Shown: one piece after another, positions 25,572 to 35,131 of the stretch | Position numbering within the stretch: position 1 is the first letter of the stretch | Layout of the letters: every line of letters begins with the position of its first letter | From: Planctomycetota bacterium | Lineage (GTDB): Bacteria > Planctomycetota > Planctomycetia > Gemmatales > Gemmataceae | Assembly: GCA_021781415.1 (NCBI GenBank) | Contig: JAJXWW010000008.1 | Location: 1-52,077, forward strand | Length of the DNA stretch: 52,077 nt | Direction of reading: 5' to 3' | Translations under genes and position numbers: made by a program | Notes under the pieces: model-generated | The model's input: only the letters and a program-made list of their open reading frames with translations | Told to the model about the DNA's origin: nothing | The model's database searches: none

Positions 25572-26031
25572 GGGTATGGTTCAAAATAACTTCCCGATGC
25601 GAATAGCCGGCCTTCCATACATTGTCCTGCCAAATCGACAGGCGGCGCTCCCGACTGCCAAAAAGTAACCTTGCCAACTTTTTTTGGAGGTTGGCAAGGT
25701 TACTTTTGGATCGCAACTTATTTATCTTCAATCGCTTGCATTTTCGCGCGCGAGTAACCTTGCCACCTTTCCCCGGTAGGGTCCCCTCGCCGGAAATTTT
25801 TGCCCTGGTAACAACGCTTACCGCTTGGGCATAATAGAGGAAAAGAGTGTGCGAAGAGGGAGAGAATCTCGGTGGGGACTTCCCCCCTGTTGTGACGCGG
25901 TCTCCCGACCGTGCCACCGGCGCGGATCGAGTCGGGTGCGGGAGCTACGCGGATGGTCTTTCCGACCCCGTTATGTTTCACTGGATGCTCGCACTTCCGC
26001 GCTCGCGTTTAATCCGATTTGAAGATCGTTT
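25572..26031. other. 460-bp spacer with a near-perfect hairpin, no gene
   Basis: No convincing gene is seen. The minus-strand frame at 25513-25917 is explained by the hairpin repeat and has no domain. The stretch holds the hairpin at 25661-25707 and an isolated half copy at 25753-25765. Confidence 0.5.
25661..25707. repeat. 18-bp inverted repeat (AAAAGTAACCTTGCCAAC)
   Basis: Arms at 25661-25678 and 25690-25707 are exact complements with an 11-base T-rich loop; the flank on each side extends it with one indel. A partial third copy (AGTAACCTTGCCA) is at 25753-25765. A dispersed repeat or a bidirectional terminator is possible. Confidence 0.6.
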
Positions 26032-27444
26032 TTATGCTATTTTTGCAGACTTCGGCTCAAGCCATTGCAACAACGGCGCTGTCGCCGAGGTTGTCGCCAA
26101 CGACATGAACACCATCATGGCGAATAGCGTTGGCGAGATCAGTCGAAGTTCCAAGCCGATATTCAAGACGATCAATTCCATCAAGCCGCGTGTGTTCATG
26201 AGGATGCCCAACTTCAGGCGGTCGCGCCAGCCGAAGGCGGACGCCCATCGCGCTCCCAACAGGGTGCCGCCGATCTTTCCAGCGCTGGCGACGACAACGA
26301 TGAGGCCGCAAACGAGCCACTCCTCCGTCCCAGAGACGAGTCCGATTTGCGTGCGCATGCCGGTGAGAGCGAAAAAAGCTGGAAGCAACAGCACGACGAC
26401 AAGGTCTTCCAACTTCTGCGTCATCGTCGAGGCAAGTGGACTGTGATGCGGGATGACGGTCCCCAGGAGAAAAGCTCCGAAGAGGGCGTGAATACCGATT
26501 GCCTCGGTGGCCAACGAAGACAGCAGCAACGCCGCGAAGGCCGAGGCCGCGATTCCTTGCGTCCAGCGCATCTCGTCCGCGCGAGCGAGCAACCGAGCGA
26601 CGATCGGACGCACAACCAAGAACATGAACCCCAGGTATGCGGCGGTCAGCCCCAAAACGACGAAGGCACCGCTCACTTTCGCCTGAGCCACGCCGACCAC
26701 GAAGGCCAGCAAACACCATCCAATCGCATCGCCCATCGCCGCGCATCCCAGCGCCATAACGCCTAGACCTGTCTTCTGTATTCCGCGGTCGGTCAAAATG
26801 CGAGCCAAGACTGGAAAAGCGGTAATCGATAGGGAGACGCCGACAAAAAGTGCAAAACTGGTAAAAGAGACATCGTTGCTGGAGAAGCGAGGATACAGGT
26901 AAAGAGCCAGAGCCGCTCCCATGAGGAACGGTACGACCGTCGCGCTATGCGTGATCGCCAATAAGGAACGGAGACGCTCGCGCAACTCGGCGGGGTTGAG
27001 TTCCAAACCGATCAGAAACATATACAGGATGACGCCGAGTTGGGCAAGAACGCCGAGATAGGGTCCGACCGACGGCGGCAAAATGAAGGCGGCAGCCTCC
27101 GGCCAGACTCGCCCTAAAAATGATGGCCCCAGCAGGATGCCGCCCACGACTTCACCGATGACTGGCGGTTGCCCGATGTAGCGGAAGAGCCGAGCCAGTA
27201 ATTGGCCGGTGACGAGAACTGCAATCAGCGCCACGAGGACATGAAACAAGGCATCCGGTTTGCCGCTTATCGAGGTTTTGTCTGGCGGCGGGGATGCGGC
27301 GAGCGGCGCTTGCAATCTTGCGCCGCAGGCGTCGATGAGAAAAAAGAGGGCGACAGTTCCGGCCAGCGTCGCCCCCCAGATTCCAAGCATCCCAACGCGA
27401 GGCAAAGCACCTTGGCTCTTCGAGGGATCGACATCCTCGTTCAC
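26032..27444 (-). CDS. CPA2-family cation/proton antiporter
   Basis: 470 residues, starting with GTG at 27442-27444 after GAGGGAG. Many hydrophobic segments predict about 12-13 membrane helices. The conserved LGVILYMFLIGLELNP, GIHALFGAFLLGTVIP and MNTRGLMELIVLNIGLE segments are typical of CPA2 (KefB/GerN/NapA) antiporters. It probably exchanges Na+ or K+ for H+ at the cytoplasmic membrane. A soluble KTN domain is absent. The next gene upstream on the same strand is thrS, 67 bp away, but a functional link is not evident. Confidence 0.88.
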   Translation of the reverse strand: MNEDVDPSKSQGALPRVGMLGIWGATLAGTVALFFLIDACGARLQAPLAASPPPDKTSISGKPDALFHVLVALIAVLVTGQLLARLFRYIGQPPVIGEVVGGILLGPSFLGRVWPEAAAFILPPSVGPYLGVLAQLGVILYMFLIGLELNPAELRERLRSLLAITHSATVVPFLMGAALALYLYPRFSSNDVSFTSFALFVGVSLSITAFPVLARILTDRGIQKTGLGVMALGCAAMGDAIGWCLLAFVVGVAQAKVSGAFVVLGLTAAYLGFMFLVVRPIVARLLARADEMRWTQGIAASAFAALLLSSLATEAIGIHALFGAFLLGTVIPHHSPLASTMTQKLEDLVVVLLLPAFFALTGMRTQIGLVSGTEEWLVCGLIVVVASAGKIGGTLLGARWASAFGWRDRLKLGILMNTRGLMELIVLNIGLELRLISPTLFAMMVFMSLATTSATAPLLQWLEPKSAKIA

Positions 27445-27511
27445 GTTTCGCTCCCTCAGTTCGCAAGGCTTCGCTAGAACATACTTCGTTCTGGAGAAAA
27501 GTTTTTCTCTC

Positions 27512-29776
27512 TCAATCGCCGAACTGCGCTCCGCGATCCGTCAAATCGGCGCTGGCGGTGCTGACTTGCCGGATGCGCCGCTCTTTTACCTCCTCGTTGA
27601 GTCGCTGAATCAGGTCCACGAGCGGCATCGCGCCGAGGTCGCCGTCCACGCGGTCGCGCACCGACACCGTGCCGGCGCTTTGCTCCTTGTCCCCGACGAC
27701 GAGCATGTAGGGAATCTTCTCCAATTGCGCCTCGCGGATCTTGTAACCGATCTTCTCTGGCCGATAGTCGCCGTGGACGCGGAAGCCGTTCGCCTTTAGC
27801 TCGTTCTCGACCTTCTCGCCGTAGTCGCGGAAGCGCTCGCTGACCGGCATGACGCGAGCCTGTTCGGGGGCCAGCCACAGCGGAAACGCGCCGGCGAAAT
27901 GTTCGATCAGAATGCCCATGAAGCGTTCCATCGAGCCGAACGGAGCGCGATGGATCATCACGGGACGATGGGCCGAATTGTCGTTGCCGATGTATTCCAG
28001 ATCGAAGCGCTCCGGTAAGTTGTAATCGAGTTGCACGGTTCCCAGCTGCCACTCGCGGCCAATGCAGTCGCGCACCACAAAGTCGATCTTCGGGCCGTAG
28101 AACGCCGCCTCGCCCTCTTCGGCGCTGTAGTTCATGCCGCGCGATTTTACCAAGTCGATCAGCGTTTGTTCCGCCTTCTGCCAATTCTCCGGCTTGCCGA
28201 CGTACTTGTCGCTCTTCGGATCGCGCAGACCGACGCGGACGCGGTAATCGTTCAGGCCGAGACTCGACAAGACAAACAATACGAGATCGATATTAGCGCC
28301 GACTTCGGCTTCGGTCTGTTCTGGAGTGATAAACAAGTGGGCGTCGTCCTGGGTGAAGCCGCGCACGCGGGTCATGCCCGATAGCTCACCGGTCTGCTCA
28401 AAGCGATAGACGGTGCCGAACTCGGCCAGGCGCACCGGCAGATCGCGGTAGCTGTGCGGCTCGGCTTTGTAGATCTGTATGTGATGCGGGCAGTTCATCG
28501 GCTTGAGCAGGAACCCCTCCTGTTGCTCCAGCCATCCAAGCAGCGCTTTGGCCCGTTCGGCGGCAGTCGTTGCCTTGTGGTAGTCGGGCAGATCGATGCC
28601 CATGGTGGCCAACAGCTTGATAACTTGGCGGTGAACCGCCTCCAAGCGATCCTCGTCGTTCTTGGCCTGTTCGTAGCCGGGCACTTTGAAATGGGCCTGA
28701 TCCATGAAGTCTTTGAGGGCGCGTTCCTTCTCCGGGGCCAGGTGTCCCGCCGATAGCCGCCACTGTGCCAGGTCGAGCGCCCCGGCCGCGGGACGGAAGT
28801 ACATCGGCGGGAACTGGGCATCGCGGTAATAGGGAAAGTGTCCGCTGGTGCGATAGAGTTCCAATCGGCCAATGTGCGGCGTGTACACCGGCTGATAGCC
28901 GCGCTTCAACAACTCGTCCTTGATGAATCCTTCCAAGATGCCGCGAACGGTGGCCCCCTTGGGCATCCACAAGATCAGACCGCTGCCCACGGCTTGGCTG
29001 ATGGTGAACAGCTTCAGCTGCTTGCCGAGCAGTCGATGATCGCGCTTCTTCGCTTCTTCGATCTGATGCAGATACGCATCGAGATCTTTTTGGCTAAAGA
29101 ACGCCGTGCCGTACAATCTCTGGAGTTGTCGCCGAGAAGAATCGTTCTTCCAATACGCTCCGGCGATGCTGAGCAGCTTGATTGCGCCGACCTTTCCCGC
29201 ATGGGGAATGTGCGGGCCGCGGCATAGGTCGATAAACTCACCCTGGCGATAAAAACTCAGCGACGGATACTGCTTCAAATCGTCGTCGATGTGTTCGACT
29301 TTGTAGCCTTGACCGAGATCGCGCACCAGTTCGCGGGCCTCGTCCACGGAGCGCTCGAACCGCTCGAACGGCTCGGACTCGGCCACGATCTTGCGCATTT
29401 CCTCCTCGATGCGTGGAAAATCGTCTTCTCGAATCGGCGTCGGCGCGTCGATATCGTAGTAGAAGCCGTTTTCCAGCGCGGGACCGAACGCCAATTGCGC
29501 GCCGGGGAACAGACGCAGGACGGCGCGGGCCATGATATGAGCGCAGCTATGCCGCAAGACGGCCAGCGCTTCTTTGTCCTTGTCGGTGAGGATTTGAAAC
29601 GAGGTCTCGCCGTTTCCGGCGGGCAATTCGCTATCGAGATCGACGATTTTGTCGTTTACCTTGGCGGCAACGGCGGCTTGGGCGAGTCGTTTGCCGATGG
29701 ACGCCGCCACGTCGCGCGGTCGAGTGCCCTCGGCCACCTGGCGCACGGAGCCATCGGGAAGTTTCAGAGTGAGCAT
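27512..29776 (-). CDS. thrS: Threonyl-tRNA synthetase with a catalytic-domain insertion
   Basis: 754 residues, longer than the usual 640 or so. Residues 1-60 are the TGS domain. The editing domain has HSCAH (76-80) and CRGPH (185-189). The class II core begins near 265; the zinc ligand Cys429 is in MNCPHH, His480 in DDAH. Between [12 protein letters not shown] (near 316-327) and [11 protein letters not shown] is an extra helical segment of about 90 residues (about 328-420), which E. coli-type enzymes lack. The C-terminal anticodon-binding domain (about 655-740) ends with a short tail. ATG at 29774-29776 follows GGAGGG. It charges tRNA-Thr and corrects Ser-tRNA-Thr. Confidence 0.95.
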   Translation of the reverse strand: MLTLKLPDGSVRQVAEGTRPRDVAASIGKRLAQAAVAAKVNDKIVDLDSELPAGNGETSFQILTDKDKEALAVLRHSCAHIMARAVLRLFPGAQLAFGPALENGFYYDIDAPTPIREDDFPRIEEEMRKIVAESEPFERFERSVDEARELVRDLGQGYKVEHIDDDLKQYPSLSFYRQGEFIDLCRGPHIPHAGKVGAIKLLSIAGAYWKNDSSRRQLQRLYGTAFFSQKDLDAYLHQIEEAKKRDHRLLGKQLKLFTISQAVGSGLILWMPKGATVRGILEGFIKDELLKRGYQPVYTPHIGRLELYRTSGHFPYYRDAQFPPMYFRPAAGALDLAQWRLSAGHLAPEKERALKDFMDQAHFKVPGYEQAKNDEDRLEAVHRQVIKLLATMGIDLPDYHKATTAAERAKALLGWLEQQEGFLLKPMNCPHHIQIYKAEPHSYRDLPVRLAEFGTVYRFEQTGELSGMTRVRGFTQDDAHLFITPEQTEAEVGANIDLVLFVLSSLGLNDYRVRVGLRDPKSDKYVGKPENWQKAEQTLIDLVKSRGMNYSAEEGEAAFYGPKIDFVVRDCIGREWQLGTVQLDYNLPERFDLEYIGNDNSAHRPVMIHRAPFGSMERFMGILIEHFAGAFPLWLAPEQARVMPVSERFRDYGEKVENELKANGFRVHGDYRPEKIGYKIREAQLEKIPYMLVVGDKEQSAGTVSVRDRVDGDLGAMPLVDLIQRLNEEVKERRIRQVSTASADLTDRGAQFGD

Positions 29777-29885
29777 GGGATCCCTCCATAAGTCGTGGTC
29801 GAAAGCTCGCCCCTACAACGGGCCAGCCTTCGACCGGACACGCAATCGATAACCGGGGTTCGACCTCCCGGCAGGTGCGTCTATC

Positions 29886-30357
29886 CTACGAGGTCGAGCG
29901 GGAAGAGTCTGGGTGCATGATGAGGGGAGAATCGCAAGCGGGGCATTCGTTGCCTTCGAAGCCTTCCAGGTAATAACCGCACTCGAAACAGATACCGGGA
30001 CGGATGCCGGCCTCAAGGAGCAGTTGCCGCAATGCTTCGCGAAATCGATGTCGGTACCAGACTACGGAAGATACGAATCCAAGAATTGTGAGGAGAATAC
30101 ACGCAAGATGGATGATGAGAACAAGGTATGAATCGAACCGAATCGATAAGACAAATCGTATAAAAGCCATCGTTTGCGAGGGGGATCAGAATGATAATCG
30201 GCAACCACAAAGCGAAACGATAGCCCGGTAAACGACTCAAGGTTTCCCAAGCCCCGCGTATCAATCGCTCCCGCTCGCGCCAGGGCAGATGCTGAATCTC
30301 GCGCGGCGTGAACCAATCCCATCCGCGAAACAGGTTGCGTCGGAGGTACTGCGGCAC
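29886..30357 (-). pseudogene. Frameshifted membrane protein with zinc ribbon
   Basis: The 5' part (from 30357, MPQYLRRNLFRGWDWFTPREIQHLPWRERERLIRGAWETL) and the 3' part (SYLVLIIHLACILLTILGFVSSVVWYRHRFREALRQLLLEAGIRPGICFECGYYLEGFEGNECPACDSPL) are in different frames. Together they would make one small protein with two membrane helices and a CxxC...CxxC zinc ribbon. The shift is +1; a run of five C at 30180-30184 on the minus strand is a likely site. This looks like a frameshift mutation or a sequencing error. Confidence 0.6.
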
Positions 30358-30541
30358 GATGGCTTTCCTCGTCTAGCAAACCAGAACCGACGATTCTCGA
30401 TCCCTTTCCGTTCGATCCTACACCCTCGCTCGTTTCGGTGGAAGCCCGGAACCAGTATCTCGAATACGGCAAGACTATCGAAGATGTCATTCATAGACTT
30501 CCCGTGCGGATTCGCATTCATCCGGATCGAGGAGATGACCG

Positions 30542-33500
30542 ATGCGTTCAATTTCCTGGACCGCTTCTCTACCGATCGTATTCGTCCTCGGGTTCACCGC
30601 CGGCGCGCAGCCGAGCGCCAAGACGCATCGAGTCGCATTGAATGGCCACGTCTTCACCCTACCGAACGATTTCGTCGTCGAATTGGCTGGGACGACGCCG
30701 ATGGTGGAACGTCCCATCGTCGCCGATTTCGACGAGGAGGGACGCCTGTACGTCGCCGATTCGTCCGGCTCCAATGAGCCGGTCGGCGTGCAACTGAGCA
30801 AGAAACCGCATCGAATCCTGCGCCTCGAAGATACGGACGGCGACGGCAAGTTCGACAAACGCACGGTGTTTGCCGACAAGATGATGTTTCCCGAAGGCTG
30901 CATGTGGCACGATGGATCGCTGTACGTGGCCGCCCCGCCGAGCATCTGGAAGTTGACCGATACCGACGGCGACGGCGTGGCCGACCGGCGCGAAGAGTGG
31001 TTTGCGGGCAAGACGCTGACCGGCTGCGCCAATGACTTGCACGGCCCCTATCTCGGACTCGATGGGTGGATTTATTGGTGCAAGGGGGCGTTCGCCAAGC
31101 AGACGTATGAAAGGCCGGGCAAGCCGCCCTTCGTGACGCGCGCCGCCCACATCTTTCGCCGCCGACCCGAAGGCGGACCCATCGAGCCGGTGATGACGGG
31201 CGGCATGGATAACCCGGTCGATGTCGTCTTCACGCCGGGCGGCGAGCGCATTTTTACGACCACGTTCTTTCAGCATCCCGGTGGGGGACGGCGCGACGGT
31301 CTCGTCCACGCCGTCTACGGCGGCGTCTACGGCAAAGATCACGATGTCATCCACGATCCGGTTCACCAATGGACCAGTCCGCATCTGATGCCGGTGCTAA
31401 CGCATTTTGGCGCAGCCGCGCCGTGCGGTTTGACCCGCTATCAATCTCCCGCCTTCGGCGACGAATATCGAGACAATTTGTTCGCCTGTCAGTTCAACAT
31501 GCACAAACTCTCTCGGCACATTTTGATTGCCGACGGGGCCTCGTTTCGGACGCGCGACGAGGATTTTCTCATCTCGGACAATCTCGATTTTCATCCGACC
31601 GACGTTCTCGAAGACGCCGACGGGAGTCTACTGATCGTCGATACCGGAGGCTGGTACAAGCTGTGCTGCCCGACCTCGCAGCTGCGCAAACCGGATATTC
31701 TGGGGTCTATTTATCGCATTCGGCGCAAGGGGGCGACGAAGCTCGACGATCCGCGCGGGAGGAGATTGAAGTGGGCCACGATGTCGCCGCAGGACTTAAC
31801 CGCACTCCTCGACGATGCCCGTCCGGCGGTGCGACGGCGCGCGGTGGAGATGTTGGGACGCAAGGGAACCGAGGCGGTTCCCGAATTGACGAAGGCAATT
31901 CGTTCGAGTCGGTCCTCGCAGCTGCGGCGCAACGCGGTGTGGGCGGCCGCGCGCATCGACGGAGCCGGAGCGCGCGCCGTTTCGAGAATGGCGTTGGTGG
32001 ATGGAGACGAGACGACACGGCAAGCGGCGATTCACGCGGCAAGCGTGCGGCGCGACGCCGAGGCCATGCCGATGTTGTTGAAATTGCTGAGCAACGAGTC
32101 GAGGGCCAATCGTCGGGCCGCGGCCGAGGCTCTCGGTCGCATCGGCGATTCGTCCGCCGTGCCCGCGCTGTTCGCCGCGCTGGCCGAGCCGACGGATCGC
32201 GCCCTCGAACATTCGCTGACTTATGCCCTCCTCGAAATCGCCGATGTCCGGGCGACGACCGAAGGGCTGCGGAGCAAGCATCCCGCCGTCCGCCGCGCCG
32301 CTCTGGTTGCTCTCGACGGCATGAAAGAGGGGAATCTAAGGCCGGAGATGGCGACGGATTCGTTGTCGGCCACCGATGCGCCGCTGAAAGAAACGGCGTG
32401 GTGGATCGCCGGTCGGCATCCCGACTGGGCCTCGTCCGTGGCCGGTTTCCTCCGCGAACGCCTGTCTGCCGCCTCCGCCTTGACGCCAGCCGGACGAGAC
32501 GAATTGGCCCAACATCTGACGCATTTCGCCAAAAGCGAGGCGATTCAGAAGATGCTGGCCGACCGCCTTCGAGATTTGACCTCGGACGCCGCAACGCGCC
32601 AAATTGCCCTGCGCGCCATCGCCCGCGCGAACCTGAAAGAGACGCCTCCGGCGTGGATCGATGCGTTGGCATCCTCTCTTTCAAGCGACAATGGCGATCT
32701 TCAAATTGAGGCAATCGCTGCCGTTCGCTCCTTGCGTCTTTCGCCCAAGCGCGCCGCTCCGTTGGCCGAGGCGCTCGCCAAGATCGGCGGCGAATCGAGT
32801 GCGTCCGCGAAGCTGCGCGTCGCCGCCCTCGCCGCCGTCCCCGGAGGATTGGTCCGAGTCGAGGCACCGCTTTTCGACTTCTTGCGCGCGCATCTGGACG
32901 CGGAACAGCCGGTCGTCGTCCGAGCCGCCGCAGCCGAGGCGTTGGCCAAAGCCAAACTGACCGCCGAACAGCTTCTCGCATTGACCGAAACACTCAAAAA
33001 GGCAGGGCCGCTGGAATTGAATCGCTTGTTGGATGCCTTTATCTCGTGTGGCGATGAGAAGGTCGGCCTCGCCCTGCTGTCCGCACTCAAAGGGTCTCCG
33101 GCGCGCGCCAGTCTGCGCGTCGAATCGCTGAAGCCGCGCTTGGCCCAATTCGGTCCCGCCGTCCAGCGCCGAGCCGACGAGTTGTACGTCGTTCTGCAAG
33201 GAGATGTCTCCAAGCAGACGGCCCGATTGGAACAATTGCTATCGTCGCTGAAGGAAGGCGACGTGCGCCGCGGTCAAGTCGTATTCAATAGCAGCAAGGC
33301 GTCGTGTTCGGCCTGTCATGCCATCGGCTATCTCGGCGGCAACGTTGGCCCCGATCTCACGCACATCGGCAAGATTCGCGCCGAACGCGATCTGCTCGAA
33401 TCGATCGTTTTCCCCAGCGCCAGTCTGGTCCGCAGCTATGAGCCAATTCAAGTGACTACAAAGAGCGGCAAAGTGTACAATGGCCTTCTTCGCAAGGACG

Positions 33501-33673
33501 CACCCGAAGAGATCGTCTTGGCGACCGGCGTAAATCAAGAGGCGCGCATCGGCCGCGCGGACATCGAAGACGTGCAGCCGAGCGGAGTATCCATCATGCC
33601 CGCCGGACTCGACGGGCAATTGACACCGCGCGAATTGGCGGATCTGGTGGCATTTTTGAAGGCGTGTCAATGA
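30542..33673 (+). CDS. PVC-type CxxCH heme-binding membrane-bound dehydrogenase-like protein
   Basis: 1043 residues with a signal peptide (about 1-22). Residues about 35-390 form a beta-propeller with DTDGDGKFDKR and DTDGDGVADRR calcium-type loops. Residues about 430-860 are HEAT-like helical repeats. The last 130 residues hold the c-type heme site CSACH (about 922-927) and the usual GLLRKDAPEEIVLATG and LADLVAFLKAC ends. This is the large cytochrome fusion typical of Planctomycetota and Verrucomicrobiota. ATG follows GGAGATG. Substrate is unknown; an extracytoplasmic redox role is likely. Confidence 0.92.
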   Translation: MRSISWTASLPIVFVLGFTAGAQPSAKTHRVALNGHVFTLPNDFVVELAGTTPMVERPIVADFDEEGRLYVADSSGSNEPVGVQLSKKPHRILRLEDTDGDGKFDKRTVFADKMMFPEGCMWHDGSLYVAAPPSIWKLTDTDGDGVADRREEWFAGKTLTGCANDLHGPYLGLDGWIYWCKGAFAKQTYERPGKPPFVTRAAHIFRRRPEGGPIEPVMTGGMDNPVDVVFTPGGERIFTTTFFQHPGGGRRDGLVHAVYGGVYGKDHDVIHDPVHQWTSPHLMPVLTHFGAAAPCGLTRYQSPAFGDEYRDNLFACQFNMHKLSRHILIADGASFRTRDEDFLISDNLDFHPTDVLEDADGSLLIVDTGGWYKLCCPTSQLRKPDILGSIYRIRRKGATKLDDPRGRRLKWATMSPQDLTALLDDARPAVRRRAVEMLGRKGTEAVPELTKAIRSSRSSQLRRNAVWAAARIDGAGARAVSRMALVDGDETTRQAAIHAASVRRDAEAMPMLLKLLSNESRANRRAAAEALGRIGDSSAVPALFAALAEPTDRALEHSLTYALLEIADVRATTEGLRSKHPAVRRAALVALDGMKEGNLRPEMATDSLSATDAPLKETAWWIAGRHPDWASSVAGFLRERLSAASALTPAGRDELAQHLTHFAKSEAIQKMLADRLRDLTSDAATRQIALRAIARANLKETPPAWIDALASSLSSDNGDLQIEAIAAVRSLRLSPKRAAPLAEALAKIGGESSASAKLRVAALAAVPGGLVRVEAPLFDFLRAHLDAEQPVVVRAAAAEALAKAKLTAEQLLALTETLKKAGPLELNRLLDAFISCGDEKVGLALLSALKGSPARASLRVESLKPRLAQFGPAVQRRADELYVVLQGDVSKQTARLEQLLSSLKEGDVRRGQVVFNSSKASCSACHAIGYLGGNVGPDLTHIGKIRAERDLLESIVFPSASLVRSYEPIQVTTKSGKVYNGLLRKDAPEEIVLATGVNQEARIGRADIEDVQPSGVSIMPAGLDGQLTPRELADLVAFLKACQ

Positions 33674-33708
33674 ATGGGACGAATAGAAGAAATGCTCGTC
33701 GATCCTCA

Positions 33709-33747
33709 GCTCCCCTCTCCCGCGACGACGACGGAGGAGAGGGGAGC
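33709..33747. terminator. Hairpin between convergent genes
   Basis: GCTCCCCTCTCC (33709-33720) and its exact complement at 33736-33747 with a 15-base loop. It lies between the plus-strand cytochrome and the minus-strand secretin-like gene, so a bidirectional terminator is likely. Confidence 0.6.
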
Positions 33748-33763
33748 GACACTCGACTGCCCA

Positions 33764-34993
33764 TTATTTTTTCGGTTCGGTATCGCTTGCCACGGAATGT
33801 AAATGATCCGTATCGAGGTACACCACATGAACGATCGGACGCGACCATCGGAAAGCGAAGGGATAGCTCCCCGTCACGATCTCGCGGCACGAGACGGTGC
33901 ATTTCCAATGGCAGTGGTGAAATTGCGCGGGGCCAACGAGGGGATAAAAGCGCGGCGGATCGATTTTGTCCACAATACGTTCGGACACGATATGAATGTC
34001 GTCGCGCGTTGTCTCGAATATCCCTCGAACCGCGACGGGTGGCCCCATTGCCCGCAGCACTCGTGACCGGTCGGGTTCTGCACGGTCCATCTCCCCACAT
34101 TGAGACACCGGCGGATAAATGGGAGTCCGGAAGTCGCAGCAATCCGGACGGGTCGAGACCTTCTTAGCCGACTTCTTTTGCGTCCGTTTGTCTTGCTTTT
34201 CCCTCGGTGCGACGATACGCGGCGTCACCATCACGAACAGATGATGCACCTCTGGATGCGTTTCTGTCGTATAAAACAAATCGCGGAGCAGAGGAATCTC
34301 TTTCAGACATTCGGGACAAACTCTCTCGCTTACTTGGCAGATCTTCATTCCGGCCGGCAATACTGCCGATTTACCATCGGGAATGTTCAATGTCCGTCCG
34401 ACTTCGATCTTCTCGACGCGCGGCTGTTTGATGTTCACGACCGAACCTGCTTTGCCGTCCGCGCTCTTTTTCGACATCTGAATCGTGAAGCGAGCCGGTT
34501 CGTCCTCGCCCAGGTTCGTCATTTGCGTGTCGAGTTCGACGCGAACCGAGCGTCGATCCGCCGAGATCTTCGAGCGGAGGTTGAGTTTTACACCGAGTTC
34601 GACGGTTTCCTGGAGAGCAGACAGGGCGATTCCGCGATCCGTTTGAACGACCGTCGCTCCCTTGGAAATCGTCTGTTTGTCGAGGCACTCGATGGTGCTG
34701 TTTTGGCCGTCGAGCATCGTAATCCTCGGCGCTTGCATGACGTTGCTGCGAACGTCGCTTTGCAGCACCTCCAGCAAATGCCTCATTTCGCGGTCGCTGA
34801 GATAGACGATGTCTTTTCCAGTCTTCGAGCCGCCGAGCAAGCGCATCTGTTTCAGTTGCGCGGCGACATCGTGGGCGAGAACGACGTACTTCACTTCGAC
34901 GACAATCTCGCTCTTTTGCTCCGCGGCTTGAATCGTGCCGAGGGACAGAATCGTAGCCGTGAGGATCCAACTACTCCAACCGCGTCGAGACAT
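33764..34993 (-). CDS. Secretin-domain protein with HHCHWKC tail
   Basis: 409 residues with a signal peptide (about 1-23). Residues about 75-265 follow the secretin core of type II/III secretion and pilus outer-membrane channels (VMQAPRITMLDGQNSTI, LNLRSKISADRRSVRVELDTQM, NIPDGKSAVLPAG, HHLFVMVTPRIV). The final 65 residues (from about 345) carry GPAQFHHCHWKCTVSCREIV and YPFAFRWSRPIVHVVYLDTDHLHSV, a cysteine/histidine tail I associate with planctomycete proteins. The domain order suggests a secretin-derived envelope protein; no partner pilus genes are next to it. ATG follows GGAGGG. Confidence 0.75.
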   Translation of the reverse strand: MSRRGWSSWILTATILSLGTIQAAEQKSEIVVEVKYVVLAHDVAAQLKQMRLLGGSKTGKDIVYLSDREMRHLLEVLQSDVRSNVMQAPRITMLDGQNSTIECLDKQTISKGATVVQTDRGIALSALQETVELGVKLNLRSKISADRRSVRVELDTQMTNLGEDEPARFTIQMSKKSADGKAGSVVNIKQPRVEKIEVGRTLNIPDGKSAVLPAGMKICQVSERVCPECLKEIPLLRDLFYTTETHPEVHHLFVMVTPRIVAPREKQDKRTQKKSAKKVSTRPDCCDFRTPIYPPVSQCGEMDRAEPDRSRVLRAMGPPVAVRGIFETTRDDIHIVSERIVDKIDPPRFYPLVGPAQFHHCHWKCTVSCREIVTGSYPFAFRWSRPIVHVVYLDTDHLHSVASDTEPKK

Positions 34994-35131
34994 GCGTTTC
35001 CCTCCGCAATGTGGGGACGAATCGCCCGCGTCGCCAACGAGGCATTCCTACGGGCGACACCTTCTATAGCGACTCGTCCAATCGGGACAAGTCGAGTCGT
35101 CGCCCTATCGGAAGTGCGGCCTGCGAAACGA

